Program-made: the position numbers and the translations under genes
Notes under the pieces: model-generated
The model's database searches: none
What the model was told of the DNA's origin: nothing
What the model saw: the letters and a program-made list of their open reading frames with translations, nothing else
From: Photobacterium malacitanum
GTDB lineage: Bacteria; Pseudomonadota; Gammaproteobacteria; Enterobacterales; Vibrionaceae
Direction: 5' to 3'
Assembly (NCBI RefSeq): GCF_900185615.1
Contig: NZ_FYAK01000017.1
Span: 1-34,545, forward strand
DNA length: 34,545 nt
In this document: piece by piece, positions 34,084 to 34,545 of the stretch
Numbering within the stretch: position 1 is the first letter of the stretch
Layout of the letters: the number at the start of each line of letters is the position of its first letter

Positions 34084-34406
34084 ATTCGTTTTATTTTATA
34101 TTACTAACATAAAAAGCAACAAGTGTGACACAAATCACATTTATAAAACCGTTTTATACCTAATTGATTATCTTGGTCTACTCTATTTCTCGGCTTTAAT
34201 TGAGTACATTGTCCTATATCTATATCAAAAAAGCCTTCATTATTACATCTTAGTAATAATGATTTTCTATTTTTAGGGATTATCAATCTTTAAGAAATAA
34301 ATATAATGGTTGCATCAAGTCACAACAGCGATGTTAAATCTGTGACTATAATTAACAACGAACACCATGCTTGATCATGGGTCGCAAACATTTAAGAGAG
34401 TAAACG
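34084..34406 (+). other. adhC control region with a consensus CRP core
   Basis: A 323-nt non-coding region. TGTGA-CACAAA-TCACA at 34124-34139 is a perfect CRP core, but it lies about 275 nt before the adhC start. TATAAT hexamers occur at 34302-34307 and 34347-34352, each lacking a good -35 at the right distance. CCATG-N6-CATGG at 34365-34380 is a small inverted repeat in the leader. AAGAGAG (34394-34400) is the ribosome site. Confidence 0.5.
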
Positions 34407-34545
34407 ATGACTGACAAATTTATCAAATCAAAAGCTGCTATCGCATGGGGTCCAAAACAACCTCTTTCTGTTGAAGAAATTGATGTAATGCTACCACGTG
34501 CAGGCGAAGTATTAGTTCGTATCGTTGCAACTGGCGTATGTCACA
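34407..34545 (+). CDS. frmA: S-(hydroxymethyl)glutathione dehydrogenase / class III alcohol dehydrogenase (partial, runs off the window)
   Basis: The first 46 residues of a zinc-dependent class III alcohol dehydrogenase; the gene continues past the window. KSKAAIAWGPKQPLSVEEIDV and GEVLVRIVATGVCH are the hallmark N-terminus, and C45 is the first ligand of the catalytic zinc. It is cytoplasmic and NAD-dependent. Its place after gfa fits the glutathione-dependent formaldehyde pathway. AAGAGAG stands six bases before the ATG. Confidence 0.93.
   Translation, partial: MTDKFIKSKAAIAWGPKQPLSVEEIDVMLPRAGEVLVRIVATGVCH

Overview
The window is chromosomal DNA of an AT-rich gammaproteobacterium. The best fit is Vibrionaceae, probably Photobacterium. 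This rests on the uvrY-uvrC-pgsA block beside a Gly/Cys/Leu tRNA array, the nirBDC-cobA cluster, a fused TAXI-type TRAP permease, a three-gene ECF transporter like that of Photobacterium profundum, and codon use. No insertion sequence, phage gene, CRISPR array or rRNA is visible.

Layout. (1) 1-560: minus-strand tRNA array, read in transcription order as Cys, Gly, a decayed Gly-like tRNA, Leu, Cys. (2) 1009-5779: nirB-nirD-nirC-cobA, assimilatory/ammonifying nitrite reduction with siroheme synthesis, behind a textbook class II FNR promoter. (3) 5902-10073, minus strand: a short-chain dehydrogenase, pgsA, uvrC and the response regulator uvrY (TTG start). (4) 10737-13830: ECF vitamin/metabolite transporter (S, fused double ATPase, T) with a possible MetJ operator upstream. 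(5) 14202-17895: TAXI-TRAP binding protein and fused permease. (6) 17951-21762, minus strand: lgt (TTG start), a racemase with an extra C-terminal domain, a DUF1456 protein and a propeller-like lipoprotein. (7) 21955-25260: an MltF-like lytic transglycosylase and nupC. (8) 25534-27930: alsS-alsD, the acetoin pathway. (9) 28165-30540: an NRAMP-like transporter without the usual metal ligands, and a LysR regulator. (10) 31088-32314: a type II NADH dehydrogenase-like flavoprotein. (11) 32326-34545: a 14-copy heptanucleotide tandem repeat, two paralogous formaldehyde-activating (Gfa) genes and the start of adhC/frmA.

How the genes work together. Nitrite enters through NirC, is reduced to ammonium by NirBD, and needs siroheme, whose precursor CobA makes. 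AlsS and AlsD convert pyruvate to acetoin. Gfa and FrmA form the glutathione-dependent formaldehyde route. Most intergenic spaces contain recognisable hairpin terminators, several with a clear U-tract, and these separate the units well.

Most of the window is ordinary core and accessory metabolism. I do not see a clear unknown multi-gene system. The items most worth checking are the possible MetJ control of the ECF transporter, the heptanucleotide repeat upstream of gfa, the tRNA-like relic, the NRAMP-like protein, the racemase extension and a 30-codon ORF.
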